DNA of 64,000 bases from CAYXZQ01 sp963717515 (lineage in GTDB: Archaea; Nanobdellota; Nanobdellia; Woesearchaeales; DSVV01). Within the stretch, counting starts at the first letter, position 1. The number at the start of each line of letters is the position of its first letter. Shown one piece after another: positions 63,340-64,000 of the stretch. Both the position numbers and the translations under genes were made by a program. The stretch is taken from assembly GCA_963717515.1 (NCBI GenBank), contig OY970338.1:558001-622000 (forward strand), read 5' to 3'. The notes under the pieces were generated by a model that was not told the DNA's origin, searched no databases, and was given only the letters and a program-made list of their open reading frames with translations.

Positions 63340-64000
63340 ATGATAAGGGAACCGATTGTTGCAGGACAGTTCTATCCAGGTGACAGGGAAGAGCTTTCAA
63401 GTATGGTGAAAGGACTTTTCGGGAGCATTCCCAAAGGGTCGAAAGTGACTGCTGCCGGAATAATCGCTCCCCATGCAGGATACGTCTTCTCAGGGAGGTG
63501 CGCTGCCAAGAGCTTCAGGGCTTTGGCTGATGCCGATGTGTTCATCATCCTCGGGTTCTCGCATTCCGGAATAGGGAGGGAGAGGCTGAGCCTCAGCGCA
63601 GCAGGCTGGAAGACTCCGCTAGGCATCTGCAAGACAGACAGGGTCCTTGCAGACACCCTGATAAAAGAAGGGATTGCTGTGATTGACGAGACAGCCCATG
63701 CACATGAGCATTCCATCGAAGTCCAGCTGCCTTTTCTTCAGGTCCTCCATAAAGAACCCGTCATACTGCCTGTATCAGTTCCGGGTCATGTTGATTTCAA
63801 GAGCTCTGGACAAAAGATTGGAGAGGCAATCAAGGCATCCGGAAAAAGAATAAGCATCATCGCAAGCTCTGATTTCACCCACCATGGACCGAATTACGGT
63901 TACACCCCCTTCCATGACAACATAAGAGAAAATCTCAGGAAACTTGACATGGATGCTGTTGACTTGATAATGAAACTGGACTCAGACGGTTTTCTCGCAT
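63340..64000 (+). CDS. Memo-family protein (AmmeMemoRadiSam B), 3' end cut
   Basis: The frame is open from ATG 63340 to the window end, 220 residues so far of a family usually about 260-290 long. It shows the Memo pattern: IIAPHAGYVFSGRCA, ILGFSHSGIG, HAHEHSIEVQLPFLQ and ASSDFTHHGPNYGY. Memo proteins resemble extradiol dioxygenases and hold a metal with conserved histidines. In microbes they occur with AMMECR1 and a radical SAM protein, but the reaction is not established. GGTGACATAAGGA just upstream gives the ribosome site. Confidence 0.92.
   Translation, partial: MIREPIVAGQFYPGDREELSSMVKGLFGSIPKGSKVTAAGIIAPHAGYVFSGRCAAKSFRALADADVFIILGFSHSGIGRERLSLSAAGWKTPLGICKTDRVLADTLIKEGIAVIDETAHAHEHSIEVQLPFLQVLHKEPVILPVSVPGHVDFKSSGQKIGEAIKASGKRISIIASSDFTHHGPNYGYTPFHDNIRENLRKLDMDAVDLIMKLDSDGFLA

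Overview
The window is archaeal. Genes are preceded by TATA boxes about 22-27 nt upstream of leaderless starts, or by strong GGAGGTG-type ribosome binding sites. Both tRNA genes carry introns in the anticodon loop. The information-processing genes are archaeal in type and order: an RNase P Pop5-like subunit, the proteasome alpha subunit, SBDS, exosome Rrp4-Rrp41-Rrp42, an LSm-L37e pair, L44e and a GINS51-type replication protein. Envelope genes include an S-layer protein and several proteins with class III (pilin/archaellin-type) signals. The S-layer N-terminus, the pilin N-terminus and the mix with bacterial-looking enzymes (class II aldolase, ThyA plus DHFR, histidine kinase) suggest a DPANN archaeon of the Woesearchaeota/Pacearchaeota kind. 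That placement is an inference from gene content and was not tested by phylogeny.

Layout. 1-9.9 kb: envelope proteins, a sugar nucleotidyltransferase with a glycogen-debranching-type enzyme, and a three-gene operon (winged-helix protein, PKD surface protein, toroid-domain surface protein). 10-17.6 kb: an intron-containing tRNA-Gly with a displaced copy of its 3' end, L44e, GINS51, a radical SAM protein, and the S-layer gene behind a promoter region of about 780 bp. 17.6-24.1 kb: an unusual run of two ATP-grasp enzymes, a LysA-like PLP decarboxylase and two zinc carboxypeptidases, which may be a small biosynthetic or processing locus. 24.3-26.3 kb: an orphan histidine kinase, then a 2.5-copy tandem array of a 292-bp hairpin-rich repeat that ends at an intron-containing tRNA-Leu. 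26.3-32 kb: the LSm/L37e pair and the exosome-proteasome superoperon, with a 96-bp tandem duplication across the psmA start site. 32-41 kb: sugar-phosphate genes (including a ribbon-helix-helix/nucleotidyltransferase fusion), class II aldolase, tRNA methylthiotransferase, and a dTMP module with two different thymidylate synthases plus DHFR. 41-46.7 kb: regulators, dTMP kinase, membrane proteins, a DUF362 iron-sulfur protein and a SET-domain methyltransferase. 46.7-59.3 kb: a type IV pilus-like locus with three small pilin-like proteins, a 1614-residue VWA protein, a secretion ATPase and two TadC/FlaJ-like membrane proteins. 59.5-64 kb: a major-pilin-like protein, a lipoprotein, a surface protein and a Memo-family protein cut by the window end.

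Five genes (debranching enzyme, PKD surface protein, GINS51, M32 carboxypeptidase, first TadC-like protein) are each broken by an apparent one-base frameshift at or near a short mononucleotide run. Four need one base removed and one needs a base added. Because conserved genes are hit in the same way, indel errors in the assembly are the simplest explanation, but reads or a second genome are needed to rule out real decay or recoding.

The most unusual items are the 292-bp structured repeat beside tRNA-Leu, the ATP-grasp/PLP/carboxypeptidase locus with its palindromic two-way TATA box, the VWA protein whose VWA fold is split by about 700 residues, the histone-H1-like tail on the pilus ATPase, the RHH-nucleotidyltransferase fusion, and the duplicated psmA translation start.
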